A stretch of DNA of 64,000 bases from Microbacterium sp. Marseille-Q6648 (GTDB taxonomy: Bacteria > Actinomycetota > Actinomycetes > Actinomycetales > Microbacteriaceae). Below the pieces are notes generated by a model. The model did not search any database, was not told where the DNA came from, and saw nothing but the letters and a program-made list of their open reading frames with translations. Positions 34,793-43,946 of this stretch are shown piece after piece. The stretch covers positions 530,130 through 594,129 of the forward strand of contig NZ_CALPBZ010000002.1 of the NCBI RefSeq assembly GCF_943181415.1. Reading direction: 5' to 3'. The position numbers were made by a program, and so were the translations under genes. Position 1 is the stretch's first letter. Every line of letters begins with the position of its first letter.

Positions 34793-36661
34793 TTACTTCT
34801 TCTCGTCCTCGTCGTCGACGACCTCGGCGTCGATGACGTCCTCATCGGATGCCGGCTGCTCGCCGCCCTCGGCCGGCTGGTCGCCGGCGGGCTGGGCCTG
34901 CTGCTCGGCCTGACCGGCCGCGTAGATGGCCTCGCCGAGCTTCTGCTGGCTCTGGTTGAGCTTGTCGTACGCGGTCTTGACCGCGTCGTCGTCGTCGCCG
35001 GCGAGCGCCGTCTTGAGCGCGTCGACATCGGCCTGCACGTCGGACTTGACATCCTCGGGCAGCTTGTCGGCGTTCTCCTGGATGAGCTTGTCGATCGAGT
35101 ACGACAGGGTCTCGGCCTGGTTGCGCACCTCGGCGGCCTCACGGCGCTTCTTGTCCTCGGCCGCGTGCTCCTCGGCCTCGCGCACCATGCGCTCGATGTC
35201 CTCCTTGGGAAGCGACGAGCCGCCCGTGATGGTCATCGACTGCTCCTTGCCGGTGCCCTTGTCCTTCGCCGAGACGTGCACGATGCCGTTCGCGTCGATG
35301 TCGAAGGTGACCTCGACCTGCGGGATGCCGCGGGGCGCGGGGGCGATGCCGGTCAGCTCGAAGGTTCCGAGCGGCTTGTTGTCGCGGGTGAACTCCCGCT
35401 CGCCCTGGAAGACCTGGATCGCGACGGACGGCTGGTTGTCGTCGGCCGTGGTGAAGGTCTCGCTGCGCTTGGTCGGGATGGCGGTGTTGCGCTCGATGAG
35501 CTTCGTCATGATGCCGCCCTTGGTCTCGATACCGAGGCTCAGGGGGGTGACGTCGATCAGCAGCACGTCCTTGCGCTCACCGCGCAGCACGCCGGCCTGC
35601 AGAGCGGCGCCGACGGCGACCACCTCGTCCGGGTTGACGCCCTTGTTGGGCTCCTTGCCGCCGGTCTCCTTCTTGACGAGCTCGCTCACCGCGGGCATAC
35701 GGGTCGATCCGCCGACGAGCACGACGTGGTCGATGTCGCCGACCTTGATGCCGGCCTCGCGGATGACGTCCTCGAAGGGCTTCTTGGTGCGGTCGAGGAG
35801 GTCCTTGGTGAGGTCCTCGAACTTGGCGCGGGAAAGGGTCTCGCTCAGCGACACCGGGCCCGAATCGGTCAGCGACAGGTACGGGAGGTTGATCGAGGCG
35901 GACGTCGAGCTCGAGAGCTCCTTCTTCGCCTGCTCCGCGGCCTCCTTCAGCCGCTGGAGCGCGATCTTGTCGCCCGAGACGTCGACACCGGTGGTGTCCT
36001 TGAACTGCTTGATGAGGTAGTCGACGACCCGCTGGTCCCAGTCGTCGCCGCCGAGGCGGTTGTCACCGGCGGTGGAGCGCACCTGGATGGTCGAGAAGTC
36101 GTCGTCCTTGCCCACCTCGAGCAGCGACACGTCGAAGGTTCCGCCGCCGAGGTCGAAGACGAGGATGAGCTCGTCCTCCTTGCCCTTGTCGAGGCCGTAG
36201 GCGAGGGCCGCGGCCGTCGGCTCGTTGATGATGCGCAGGACGTTGAGGCCCGAGATCTCGCCGGCCTCCTTCGTGGCCTGACGCTCGGCGTCGTTGAAGT
36301 AGGCGGGGACCGTGATGACGGCATCCGTCACCGTGTCGCCGAGGTACTGCTCGGCGTCGCGCTTGAGCTTCTGCAGGATGCGTGCCGAGATCTCCTGCGG
36401 CGTCCACTTCTTCCCGTCGACGTCGAAGCCCCAGTCGGTGCCCATGTGGCGCTTGACGCTCGAGACGGTGCGGTCGACGTTGGTGACGGCCTGGCGCTTG
36501 GCGGTCTCGCCGACGAGCACCTCGCCGTCCTTCGTGTAGGCCACCACCGAGGGGGTGGTGCGGAAGCCCTCGGCGTTCGCGATGACCTTGGGCTCGCCGC
36601 CCTCGAGCACTGCGACGACGGAGTTCGTCGTACCGAGGTCGATTCCAACAGCACGTGCCAT
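34793..36661 (-). CDS. dnaK: Hsp70 chaperone DnaK
   Basis: A 622-residue Hsp70. Signatures are [15 protein letters not shown] at the start, [17 protein letters not shown], and [17 protein letters not shown] in the ATPase domain. The linker [16 protein letters not shown] leads to the substrate-binding domain, and the tail is acidic ([17 protein letters not shown], the EEVD-like end of bacterial DnaK). AAGGAG lies 8 nt before the ATG. Promoter with two HAIR-type sites upstream; the leader is about 80 nt. First gene of the heat-shock operon. Confidence 0.98.
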   Translation of the reverse strand: MARAVGIDLGTTNSVVAVLEGGEPKVIANAEGFRTTPSVVAYTKDGEVLVGETAKRQAVTNVDRTVSSVKRHMGTDWGFDVDGKKWTPQEISARILQKLKRDAEQYLGDTVTDAVITVPAYFNDAERQATKEAGEISGLNVLRIINEPTAAALAYGLDKGKEDELILVFDLGGGTFDVSLLEVGKDDDFSTIQVRSTAGDNRLGGDDWDQRVVDYLIKQFKDTTGVDVSGDKIALQRLKEAAEQAKKELSSSTSASINLPYLSLTDSGPVSLSETLSRAKFEDLTKDLLDRTKKPFEDVIREAGIKVGDIDHVVLVGGSTRMPAVSELVKKETGGKEPNKGVNPDEVVAVGAALQAGVLRGERKDVLLIDVTPLSLGIETKGGIMTKLIERNTAIPTKRSETFTTADDNQPSVAIQVFQGEREFTRDNKPLGTFELTGIAPAPRGIPQVEVTFDIDANGIVHVSAKDKGTGKEQSMTITGGSSLPKEDIERMVREAEEHAAEDKKRREAAEVRNQAETLSYSIDKLIQENADKLPEDVKSDVQADVDALKTALAGDDDDAVKTAYDKLNQSQQKLGEAIYAAGQAEQQAQPAGDQPAEGGEQPASDEDVIDAEVVDDEDEKK

Positions 36662-36728
36662 GTGTTCTCTCCTTCGTGTGGGCGCGGACGGATGCCGCGG
36701 CCCGGTTGATCAGAAGCCTTCTCGCGAT

Positions 36729-36802
36729 CTTGAGTCGCGATGGCTCAACCGTACTCCGCGCTCCTGCACGTGTCAAATGAACTTGATATGAGAAGACTCA
36801 AC
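36729..36802 (-). promoter_or_regulatory. dnaK operon promoter with two HAIR elements
   Basis: On the minus strand TTGACA (36771-36776) and TACGGT (36748-36753), spaced 17 nt, form a near-consensus promoter. HAIR 1, CTTGAGT-N7-GCTCAAC (36729-36749), overlaps the -10 and the start of transcription. HAIR 2, CTTGATA-N7-ACTCAAC (36782-36802), lies just upstream of the -35. HAIR 2 ends 3 bp from the stop codon of the neighbouring antiporter gene. Confidence 0.88.
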
Positions 36803-36805
36803 TTC

Positions 36806-38007
36806 TCAGGCCGTCGCGGCCTTCTGGCGCCATCGCCGTTCCGCTTGCCGCCGCTTCGTCCACGCGGCGAACGCACGTGTGTCGGGCAGGCGCGACAGGA
36901 GCGGCCCGGCGATGATCGTGATGAGGACGTAGGCGGTGGCGAGGGCAGCCAGCGAGCGGTCCACGCCGGCGGCGACGGCGAGGCCGGCGATGACGATGGA
37001 GAACTCCCCTCGGGGCGTGAGCGCGAAGCCCGCCCGCCAGCGACCGGCCTCGCCGATACCGGCGCGCCGGGCGGCGAGGTACCCGGTGAGCACCTTGGTG
37101 GCGATGGTCACGACGGCCAGCAGAATGGCCGGGACGAGCATCGGAACGAGATCCCGTGGGTCGGTGGACAGGCCGAGAACAGGAAGAAGACCGACGCGAA
37201 CAGGTCGCGCAGGGGCGTGAGCAGCCGCGCGGCGTGCGCGGCGACGGGACCGGAGATGGCGATGCCGACCAGGAAAGCCCCCACCGCGGACGACACGCTC
37301 GCCCCCGCGGCGAGACCCGCGACCAGTAGCGTCAGCCCGAGCACCGACAGCAGCAGCACTTCGGCGTTCTTCGACCACACCAGCCGCGACACGAGGTGGC
37401 CGTGACGCAGCGCGACGTACAGGATGAGCACCACCGCGGCGAGCGCGATCACCACCGTGACCAGACCGGCGGCGAACCCGGCGCCGACGAGGACCGCGGT
37501 GAGGATGGGCAGGTAGAACGCCATCGCGAGGTCCTCGATGACGAGGATCGACAGGATGACCGGTGTCTCGCGGTTGGTGAGGCGCCCGAGGTCCTGCACC
37601 ATCTTGGCGATGACGCCCGAGGACGAGATCCACGTGATGCCCGCCAGCGCGACCGCCGCGACCGGTCCCCAGCCCAGGGCGAGCGCCAGCAGCGCACCGG
37701 GCACGGCGTTGAGCAGCATGTCGAGGACGCCGTCCCTGCGCGCAGCGTGGAGGTTCGTCACGAGCTCGCGTGCGGTGTATTCGAGCCCCAGCATCACCAG
37801 CAGCAGGATGATGCCGATCTCGGCGCCGATCTCGATGAACTCGGCCCCGGCCGCCACCGGCAGCAGGCCGCCCTCGCCAAACGCCAGCCCGCCGAGGAGG
37901 ATCAGCGGGATCGGCGAGATGCCCAGTCGCGCGGCGAGGCGCCCGAGCAGGGCGATGCCGAGCAGGAGCGCGCCGATCTCGATGAGCACGAGCGCCCCGT
38001 GGTCCAT
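36806..38007 (-). pseudogene. KhtU/KefB-like K+/H+ antiporter, one-base frameshift
   Basis: A CPA2-family cation/proton antiporter read in two frames. Frame 1 (38007 to about 37175) runs through helices 1-9 to RDLFASVFFLF. Frame 2 then continues as GLSTDPRDLVPMLVPAILL to the stop at 36806, covering the last helices. Adding one T near 37175-37180 restores FFLFFGLSTDP, the expected family sequence, and an ORF of 400 residues. Both halves keep normal codon use, so the lesion is recent or is a sequencing error. It follows the KhtT-like gene, which also carries a one-base deletion. Confidence 0.85.
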
Positions 38008-38013
38008 CGCCGG

Positions 38014-38501
38014 TCAGCTCCCGCCGATGATGCGCACCAGCGCGTCCAGTCCTTCGCGGGTGCCGACGGCGACCAGGGTGTCGCCGGCCCGCAGCAGATC
38101 ATCCGGACCCGGGGCGGGCAGCACGCCGGCGTCGCGCACGATCGCCACGATCGAAGATCGCGTCCGGGTGCGCGCCTTCGTGTCGCCGAGCGCCCGACCC
38201 GCGAACGGCGAGTCGGCGGGCACCGGGATCTGCTCGGTCGAGAGCCCGTCGACCTGTTCGCGCAGCTGCGCGATCTGGGTGAGGATGAGCGATCCGCCGA
38301 CACCTCCGACAGCGCGGTGGCCTCGTCGTCGGCGAGCGAGACGGTCATCGCCGCGCGGTCCGGATCCTCGTCGTCCGAGACGGCGAGTTCGCGCCCGCCC
38401 TCGCGGAAGGTCACCACGGAGATGCGGCGCCCGGCATCCGTCTCGATGTCATGGCGGATGCCGATACCGGCCAGCTCGACGCGTTCCACATGCACGGACA
38501 T
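38014..38501 (-). pseudogene. KhtT-like regulatory subunit (TrkA_C), one-base frameshift
   Basis: The N-terminal part (MSVHVERVELAGIGIRHDIET, ending ADDEATALSEV) matches the KhtT N-domain. The C-terminal part, in another frame (ADSPFAGRALGDTKARTRTR, GDTLVAVGTREGLDALVRII), is a TrkA_C (RCK_C) ligand-binding domain. Inserting one base near 38300-38302 restores ALSEVLGGSLILTQIAQLREQ, in line with the ILGG of Bacillus KhtT. Repaired length would be 162 residues. KhtT gates the KhtU antiporter in response to cyclic di-AMP and pH in Bacillus. Its stop is 6 nt before the antiporter start. Confidence 0.82.
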
Positions 38502-38644
38502 GTGCTCGTCATGGCACCGCGGTCGCGCCGCCGCGGGTCGCCCGCGACGGTTCGCGGCAGAGAGCCACGCTCGCGATAGCCTGACCGCACGCCGCGATGC
38601 CGCGGCCCCGTGGCGGAACCCGCCGTTCACCGAGAGGTCCTACC

Positions 38645-40051
38645 GTGACCGACATGCCGCTGCCGCATCAGCCCGCACCCGAGTCGGAGATCACTCCCCC
38701 CACGAACGCGCGCGCCGGTCGCCGGGGCGTGCTCGCCTGGGCGCTGTGGGACTGGGGATCGGCGGCGTTCAACGCCGTCGTGACGACGTTCGTGTTCTCG
38801 ACCTATCTCGCCTCGACGCTCTTCGTCGACCCCGCGATCGTCGAGGCGGCCGCCGGCAGCGAGCGCGACCCGGCACTGGAGCGCGCGCTGGCCGACAACG
38901 CCAGCGTCGTCGGCTGGGCGCTCATGATCGCCGGCATCCTCATCGCCGCGCTCGCGCCCGTGCTGGGGCAGCGCTCCGACGGCACCGGCCGGCGCAAGTT
39001 CTGGCTGGGGGTCAACACCGCCGTCGTCGTGCTGGCGATGGCCGCGATGTTCTTCGTCGAGGGCACGCCGGCATACCTCATCCTCGGCGCGACCCTGCTG
39101 GCCGTCGGCAACGTCTTCTTCGAGTTCGCGGGCGTGAACTACAACGCCATGCTCGTGCAGGTCTCGGACCGCGAGAACATGGGCCGCGTGTCGGGCTTCG
39201 GCTGGGGCATGGGCTACGTGGGCGGCATCGTCCTGCTGCTGATCCTGCTGGTGCTCTTCATCCAGAGCTTCGGGGCCGAGGGGCGCGCGGGGGTGCTCGG
39301 CATCCCGACCGACGGCGGGCTGCACATCCGCCTCGCGGTGCTCACGTCGGCGGTGTGGTTCGGGATCTTCGCGATCCCGGTGCTTCTCCGCGTGCCCGAG
39401 GTGCCGGCACGCGAGCGCCGGGTGCGCGTGGGCTTCTTCCGCTCGTACGCCGTGCTGTGGGCCACGATCACGAAGCTCTGGCGCGGAAACCGCCAGGTGC
39501 TGATGTTCCTGTTCGCCAGCGCCGTCTTCCGCGACGGGCTCGCCGGGGTGTTCACCTTCGGCGCGATCATCGCCGCGCAGGTGTTCGGATTCTCATCGTC
39601 CGAGGTGCTGTACTTCGCGGTCGCGGCGAACGTCGTCGCGGGCATCTCGACGATCCTCGCCGGCCGCCTCGACGACCGGTTCGGCCCCAAGAACGTGATC
39701 ATCGTGTCGCTGCTCGGCCTCATCGCCGCCGGCACCGCGGTGCTCTTCATCGGCACGGCCCAGATCGGATTCTGGATCGCGGGGCTCTTCCTCACCGCCT
39801 TCGTCGGACCGATCCAGTCCGCCAGCCGCTCCTTCCTCGCCCGCATCACCCCCGAGGGGCGGGAGGGCGAGATCTTCGGCCTCTACGCCACGACGGGGCG
39901 TGCGGTGTCGTTCCTCGCCCCCGGACTGTTCGCACTGTTCGTGGCGATCTCCGGGAACACGCGCCTCGGCATCCTCGGGATCGTGCTCGTGCTGCTGGCG
40001 GGCCTGCTCCTCATGCTGCCCGTCAAGGCGAAGCAGGCCGTCATCGACTGA
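38645..40051 (+). CDS. MFS transporter, UMF1/Atg22-like
   Basis: A 468-residue protein with 12 helices. VLAWALWDWGSAAFNAVVTTFVFSTYL is the typical opening of the UMF1 (Atg22-like) group, followed by GQRSDGTGRRKFWL as the motif-A loop and FEFAGVNYNAMLVQVSDRENMGRVSGFGWGMGYVGG. Members are putative amino acid or metabolite effluxers; the substrate is unknown. The GTG at 38645 has a GAGAGGT site; ATG 38654 is an alternative. A TAGCCT -10 box lies at 38577-38582. Divergent from the broken KhtTU pair. Confidence 0.85.
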   Translation: MTDMPLPHQPAPESEITPPTNARAGRRGVLAWALWDWGSAAFNAVVTTFVFSTYLASTLFVDPAIVEAAAGSERDPALERALADNASVVGWALMIAGILIAALAPVLGQRSDGTGRRKFWLGVNTAVVVLAMAAMFFVEGTPAYLILGATLLAVGNVFFEFAGVNYNAMLVQVSDRENMGRVSGFGWGMGYVGGIVLLLILLVLFIQSFGAEGRAGVLGIPTDGGLHIRLAVLTSAVWFGIFAIPVLLRVPEVPARERRVRVGFFRSYAVLWATITKLWRGNRQVLMFLFASAVFRDGLAGVFTFGAIIAAQVFGFSSSEVLYFAVAANVVAGISTILAGRLDDRFGPKNVIIVSLLGLIAAGTAVLFIGTAQIGFWIAGLFLTAFVGPIQSASRSFLARITPEGREGEIFGLYATTGRAVSFLAPGLFALFVAISGNTRLGILGIVLVLLAGLLLMLPVKAKQAVID

Positions 40052-40087
40052 CCACCCCGGGCGGTGGCGGCGGGCGGGGTCCGGGTG

Positions 40088-41983
40088 TCAGTGCAGCGGG
40101 TCGCGCCCGTCGTCATCGTGCCGCCGGTCGGGGACCGCGTCCACATCCCCCGACGCCCGGGGGTCGTGGTCGACGAGATCGTCCACGTCGTCCGTGGACA
40201 CGCCGGCCGGGTCGGCGTTCTCGACGGTCAACGCACGCGAGGACGCCCGTCGCGGCATCCGCTCGTCGTCCACGTGAGTGAGAGCAGGGCGCAGCGGACC
40301 GGTCGAGGCGGCGGGCGCCTCGACGGGTCGCGAGCGGCGGCGGCGGAACCAGCCGCCCCGGGCCCGCTCGGGTTCGTCGACTTCGAGGCCGTAGTACTCG
40401 CCGATCCGATCGACGAACTGGGCCCGCTGCGCGCGCAGGTAGGCCCGCCGCTCCCGGCTGAACGCCAGCACGGTGGCCCAGCACATCGCGAGCATCACCA
40501 GGCTGAACGGCAGGGCGATGATGATCGCCGCGGTCTGCAGGGCGGTGAGTCCACCCGCGAGGAGCAGGGAGATCGCCAGCACGGCGGTGACCAGCACGAA
40601 GAACGTGCGCACCCACTTGCGCGGATTGATCTGCCCGCCGGTGGCGATCATCCCCATCACCAGGGCGCCGGAGTCCGACGAGGTGATGAAGAAGATCGTG
40701 ATCAGCAGGATCACGCCGATCGTGAGGACGGTGCCCCCCGGCATCCCCTCGATCAACTGGAAGAGGGCGCCCTGCAGGTCGACGGTGCCCTCGGCCGTCG
40801 TCATGGATCCCGGCTCGCTGAGCTCGCGGTAGAGCGCCGAACCACCCAGGACCGCGAACCAGAGGATCCCGATCAGCGTCGGCACGATGATGACGCCCAT
40901 CACGAACTCGCGCACCGTGCGCCCGCGAGAGACGCGGGCGATGAAGATGCCGACGAAGGGCGCCCACGAGATCCACCACCCCCAGTAGAAGGACGTCCAC
41001 GACGCCTGCCACTGCTCGCCGTCGCCGCCCTGGAACGCGCTCACGTTGAAGGACAGCCCCACGAAGTTCTGGATGTACGCCCCGATCGACTGCACCCACT
41101 CGCGCAGCAGGAACTCGGTCGGACCGAGCACCAGCAGAAGGAGCACGAGGATGCCGGCGAGGACCAGGTTGATCGTCGACAGCCACTTCATGCCCTTGGT
41201 CAGCCCCGACAGCACAGACGCCAGGACGAAGACGGTGATGATCAGGATCAGCACCACCTGGGTCGCCGGGTTCGGCTCCGCGATACCTGCCGACCCGAGC
41301 CCGGCGCTGATCTGCAGGACGCCGAGTCCGAGCGAGGTCGCGACGCCGAACAGCGTGCCGGCGAGCGCGACGGCGTCGATGACATTGCCCCAGGCGCCCT
41401 TGACGCGGCGACCGAGCAGCGGTTCCAGTGTCCACCGGATCGAGATCGGCCGTCCTCGGCGGTGGATCGCGTAGGCCAGGCCGAGCCCCACCACCACGTA
41501 GATCGACCATGCCTGGACGCCCCAGTGCAGGTAGGTCTGGGTGAGCGCCTGCTGGGCGAGCTGCTCGGGCGTGCCCGTCACGCCCGGTCGGGGACTGACG
41601 AAGTGGCTGAGCGGTTCGCTCACCCCGTAGAAGACCAGTCCGATGCCCATGCCCGCGGCGAACAGCAGCGCGAACCAGGAGCCGAGGCGGAACTCGGGCT
41701 TGTCGTCGTCCTTGCCGAGGCGGATGTCGCCGAAGCGGCTGAAACCGAGGAAGAGGCAGAACGCGACGAAGAACGCGGCGATCAGCACGTAGTACCAGTT
41801 GAACGCGTTGACGATCGAGGACTGGACCGCCCCGAACACCTGCTCGGCCACCGACGGCAGCAAGAGGGCGAACGCGCTGAACCCCAGCACGATGACCGCC
41901 GCGGGCCAGAAGACCCACGGCTCGATCGACGTGCGCCGCTCACCGGTGGAGCGGTCGGTCTCTTCTGCGGAACCGGCGGACAT
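40088..41983 (-). CDS. BCCT-family betaine/choline/carnitine transporter
   Basis: A 631-residue transporter with 12 helices. The glycine-betaine binding signature FYWGWWISWAPFVGIFIARVSRGR and the first Gly-rich stretch FAAGMGIGLVFYGVSEPL are clear. The C-terminal 130 residues form a hydrophilic tail: first Arg-rich (GGWFRRRRSRP), then Asp/Arg-rich, as in osmosensing BetP-type carriers. It is probably a Na+-coupled compatible-solute importer. ATG 41983 is chosen; an in-frame GTG at 42016 overlaps a TACCGT promoter-like box. Convergent with the UMF1 gene. Confidence 0.9.
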   Translation of the reverse strand: MSAGSAEETDRSTGERRTSIEPWVFWPAAVIVLGFSAFALLLPSVAEQVFGAVQSSIVNAFNWYYVLIAAFFVAFCLFLGFSRFGDIRLGKDDDKPEFRLGSWFALLFAAGMGIGLVFYGVSEPLSHFVSPRPGVTGTPEQLAQQALTQTYLHWGVQAWSIYVVVGLGLAYAIHRRGRPISIRWTLEPLLGRRVKGAWGNVIDAVALAGTLFGVATSLGLGVLQISAGLGSAGIAEPNPATQVVLILIITVFVLASVLSGLTKGMKWLSTINLVLAGILVLLLLVLGPTEFLLREWVQSIGAYIQNFVGLSFNVSAFQGGDGEQWQASWTSFYWGWWISWAPFVGIFIARVSRGRTVREFVMGVIIVPTLIGILWFAVLGGSALYRELSEPGSMTTAEGTVDLQGALFQLIEGMPGGTVLTIGVILLITIFFITSSDSGALVMGMIATGGQINPRKWVRTFFVLVTAVLAISLLLAGGLTALQTAAIIIALPFSLVMLAMCWATVLAFSRERRAYLRAQRAQFVDRIGEYYGLEVDEPERARGGWFRRRRSRPVEAPAASTGPLRPALTHVDDERMPRRASSRALTVENADPAGVSTDDVDDLVDHDPRASGDVDAVPDRRHDDDGRDPLH

Positions 41984-42061
41984 GGCGACACCCTTCGCTG
42001 ATCGGACGCCTTTCACGGTATCGGTGGGCCCCGCCGCTGCGCACGCCCTTCGGCGCAGGGG

Positions 42062-42604
42062 TCAGACCGGCCACCCGTCGGCCAGCTTGGCGAGAAGTCG
42101 GGCGAGCTCCGTACGCTCCGCATCGGTGAAGGACTCCAGCGCGGCGGCGACCGACGAGCGCCGCTCGCCGCGGAAGCCGCGGACCGCACTCCGGCCCTGA
42201 TCGGTCAAGGCGACGAGCGTGCGCCGCGCGTCGTCGGGGTCGGCCTCGCGCATCACGAGCCCCAGCTCGACCGACTGCTGCACGAGCCGCGAGGCCCGGG
42301 GCTGGTCGACCCCGACCGCGTCGGCGATCGCGCTGATCGACAGCCCACCGGATGCCGCGGCGAGCGCCTCCAGCATGCGCAGCCGTGCGGGTCCGCCGAG
42401 CCGAGGGCCTCCGGCCCACGGTCCGCCGCCGCGCCCGTGGTGGTGCTCGTGGTGGCCACGGCCGCGGTGCTCGTCGGCGGAATGCGGGTGCGGACCGTGC
42501 AGCGGCTGAGGCCCGGCTCCGGGCGGGCGCGGACCACGCTTGGAGCGGAGCCGCGCGAGCGCATCCGCGATCGCGTCCGCGGGGTCGTTCGGGGCGTCGG
42601 CCAT
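42062..42604 (-). CDS. MarR-family regulator with His-rich N-terminal extension
   Basis: 180 residues. The MarR winged helix lies at residues 72-180 (ARLRMLEALAAASGGLSISAIADAVGVDQPRASRLVQQSVELGLV; DPDDARRTLVALTDQG). Before it, residues about 35-65 are extremely His-rich (HGPHPHSADEHRGRGHHEHHHGRGGG), suggesting metal binding. The ATG follows TAAATT (42611-42616) by 6 nt. The divergent neighbour is another His-rich small protein, so the two probably belong to one metal-linked circuit. Confidence 0.85.
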   Translation of the reverse strand: MADAPNDPADAIADALARLRSKRGPRPPGAGPQPLHGPHPHSADEHRGRGHHEHHHGRGGGPWAGGPRLGGPARLRMLEALAAASGGLSISAIADAVGVDQPRASRLVQQSVELGLVMREADPDDARRTLVALTDQGRSAVRGFRGERRSSVAAALESFTDAERTELARLLAKLADGWPV

Positions 42605-42725
42605 GCGTCGAATTTACATGTGTGTTGACAAGTTTCGCGAGTGCATGTCACACTACATATGCATGCAATACAGCATGTATCTCTGACGGCACACCGCCGC
42701 CGCCTCGACGAAAGACATCCATCAC
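42605..42725. promoter_or_regulatory. A/T-rich divergent control region with ATGCAT/ACATGT repeats
   Basis: This 121-nt gap is clearly richer in A/T than its surroundings. It has a TTGACA at 42624-42629 facing the plus-strand gene, the regulator's -10 (TAAATT, 42611-42616), and clustered half-sites ACATGTG, GCATGTC, TACATATGCATGC and GCATGTA. The last two form an imperfect inverted repeat (TACAT...ATGTA). This is the expected place for operators of the MarR-family protein. Confidence 0.5.
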
Positions 42726-43034
42726 ATGACAGACAACGACACCTTCCCGGGCGAGTCCTCCGAAGATCTCCGCCCCGCCGCCACCCTGGACGACATCGCC
42801 GAGCGCCTCACCGCGCTCGAGTCCGCCGTCTCGGAGCTCCTCGCGCGCCGCCGCCGCAAAGACCGCCGCCACCACCACGAACGTCACACACGTGGCGAGC
42901 ACCGCGGCGAGCGCGAATACGGCGCAGGGCACCGCGGCCACGGCGGGCACATGCACCGCGCACCGCACGACGGTCCGCGATTCGACCACCACCCGCACCA
43001 CCGCGAGCGGGGCTGCCGTCACGCGCACGTGTGA
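42726..43034 (+). CDS. His-rich small protein divergent from the MarR gene
   Basis: 102 residues. Residues 20-45 form a predicted amphipathic helix or short coiled coil (LDDIAERLTALESAVSELLARRR). The rest is dominated by His, Arg and Gly (RRHHHERHTRGEHRGEREYG, then GHRGHGGHMHRAPHDGPRFD). About 20 His in 60 residues suggests metal (Ni, Zn, Co or Cu) binding or storage. A weak GAAAGA site lies upstream of the ATG. I do not recognise a family. Confidence 0.65.
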   Translation: MTDNDTFPGESSEDLRPAATLDDIAERLTALESAVSELLARRRRKDRRHHHERHTRGEHRGEREYGAGHRGHGGHMHRAPHDGPRFDHHPHHRERGCRHAHV

Positions 43035-43088
43035 CAGCACGTGACACACGGGTCGCACGGCCGGGACCGTGCGGCAGAATGGGCCGGG

Positions 43089-43820
43089 ATGAGCAGCATC
43101 CCGGCCCTTCTCGCGATCTCGCACGGCACGTCTTCGCCGGCAGGTCAGGCGGCCGTCGCCGCGCTGGTGGATGCCGTCGCGGCACGTCTTCCCGATGTCA
43201 CCGTCCGGCTCGGACACGTCGACGTCCAGCAGCCCGACGTTCCGGCATCCCTCGACGCCCTGCCGCCGGGGCAGCCGGTGGTCATCGTTCCGCTCCTGCT
43301 GTCTGCGGGCTACCACGTGCGCATCGACCTCATCGAGCAGACCGCCGGGCGCTCGGGCGTGACGATCGCGAAGGCTCTCGGCCCCGACGCGCGTCTCGTC
43401 GAGGCCCTCGCCGCGCGACTCGCGCCGCTCGCACCGCATCCCGAGGACGCCGTGGTGCTGGCCGTGGCCGGCTCCAGCGACGAGCGCGCCAACGACGACT
43501 GCCGCACGACGGCCGACATGCTGGCGGCCCGGCTCGGGCGCCCGGTCACGACGGGCTTCCTCGCGGCGACGGATCCCCGCGTGGGCGCCGCGGTCTCCGC
43601 CGCGCGCACCACCGCGTCGCGGGTCGTGGTCGCGAACTACCTTCTCGCCCCCGGCTACTTCGACGATCTCGCCGTGCGGCTCTCGCAGCCCGATCCCGTC
43701 GCCCGTCCCCTGCTCGACGACGACGAGCCCCCGGCATCCCTCGTCGATCTCGTCATCGCGCGCTACCGCGAGGCCCTCGGCGCGCCCGCCCAGGTCGAGG
43801 CCGACGACGCAACTGTGTGA
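43089..43820 (+). CDS. CbiX-type sirohydrochlorin chelatase
   Basis: A 243-residue protein with two CbiX repeats: AISHGTSSPAGQAAVAALVDAV (metal-binding His) and LAVAGSSDERANDDCRTTADML, then VVVANYLLAPGYFDDL. It would insert Fe2+ (or Co2+) into sirohydrochlorin; next to sulfite reductase and SUMT, iron for siroheme is the natural role. ATG 43089 follows CAGAAT (43075-43080) by 8 nt. The sulfite reductase begins 126 nt downstream with its own promoter candidate. Confidence 0.87.
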   Translation: MSSIPALLAISHGTSSPAGQAAVAALVDAVAARLPDVTVRLGHVDVQQPDVPASLDALPPGQPVVIVPLLLSAGYHVRIDLIEQTAGRSGVTIAKALGPDARLVEALAARLAPLAPHPEDAVVLAVAGSSDERANDDCRTTADMLAARLGRPVTTGFLAATDPRVGAAVSAARTTASRVVVANYLLAPGYFDDLAVRLSQPDPVARPLLDDDEPPASLVDLVIARYREALGAPAQVEADDATV

Positions 43821-43946
43821 CGCCCTGTTTCGGCCGTTAACGCCTCTTGACGCCTGACGGCCCCCACTCAGAAACGGTTGCCTACTCTCGTGGAGTGGAC
43901 TCGACGGAGTCCGCGCCGGGCATGCCCGGAGACGACGGAGGCCACC

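Noticed and set aside
34550-36709. A 719-codon frame opposite dnaK/grpE
   Set aside because: Antisense shadow; composition Leu/Val/Asp/Gly mirror of DnaK codons, no domain.
37108-37633. Two separate antiporter genes overlapping at 37.1-37.6 kb
   Set aside because: The two frames join into a single conserved protein when one base is added; they are halves of one gene.
40064-42001. A 645-codon open frame on the plus strand opposite the BCCT gene
   Set aside because: It is Asp/Gly/Arg/His-rich without any fold and lies exactly opposite a well-defined transporter; a shadow of high-GC codon use.
43895-43946. A leaderless start GTG 43895 for an ORF entering sulfite reductase
   Set aside because: It has the right distance (6 nt) to TACTCT but is out of frame with the reductase and runs on into it; the GTG at 43947 with GGAGG is preferred. 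No Cys-rich leader peptide was found either.
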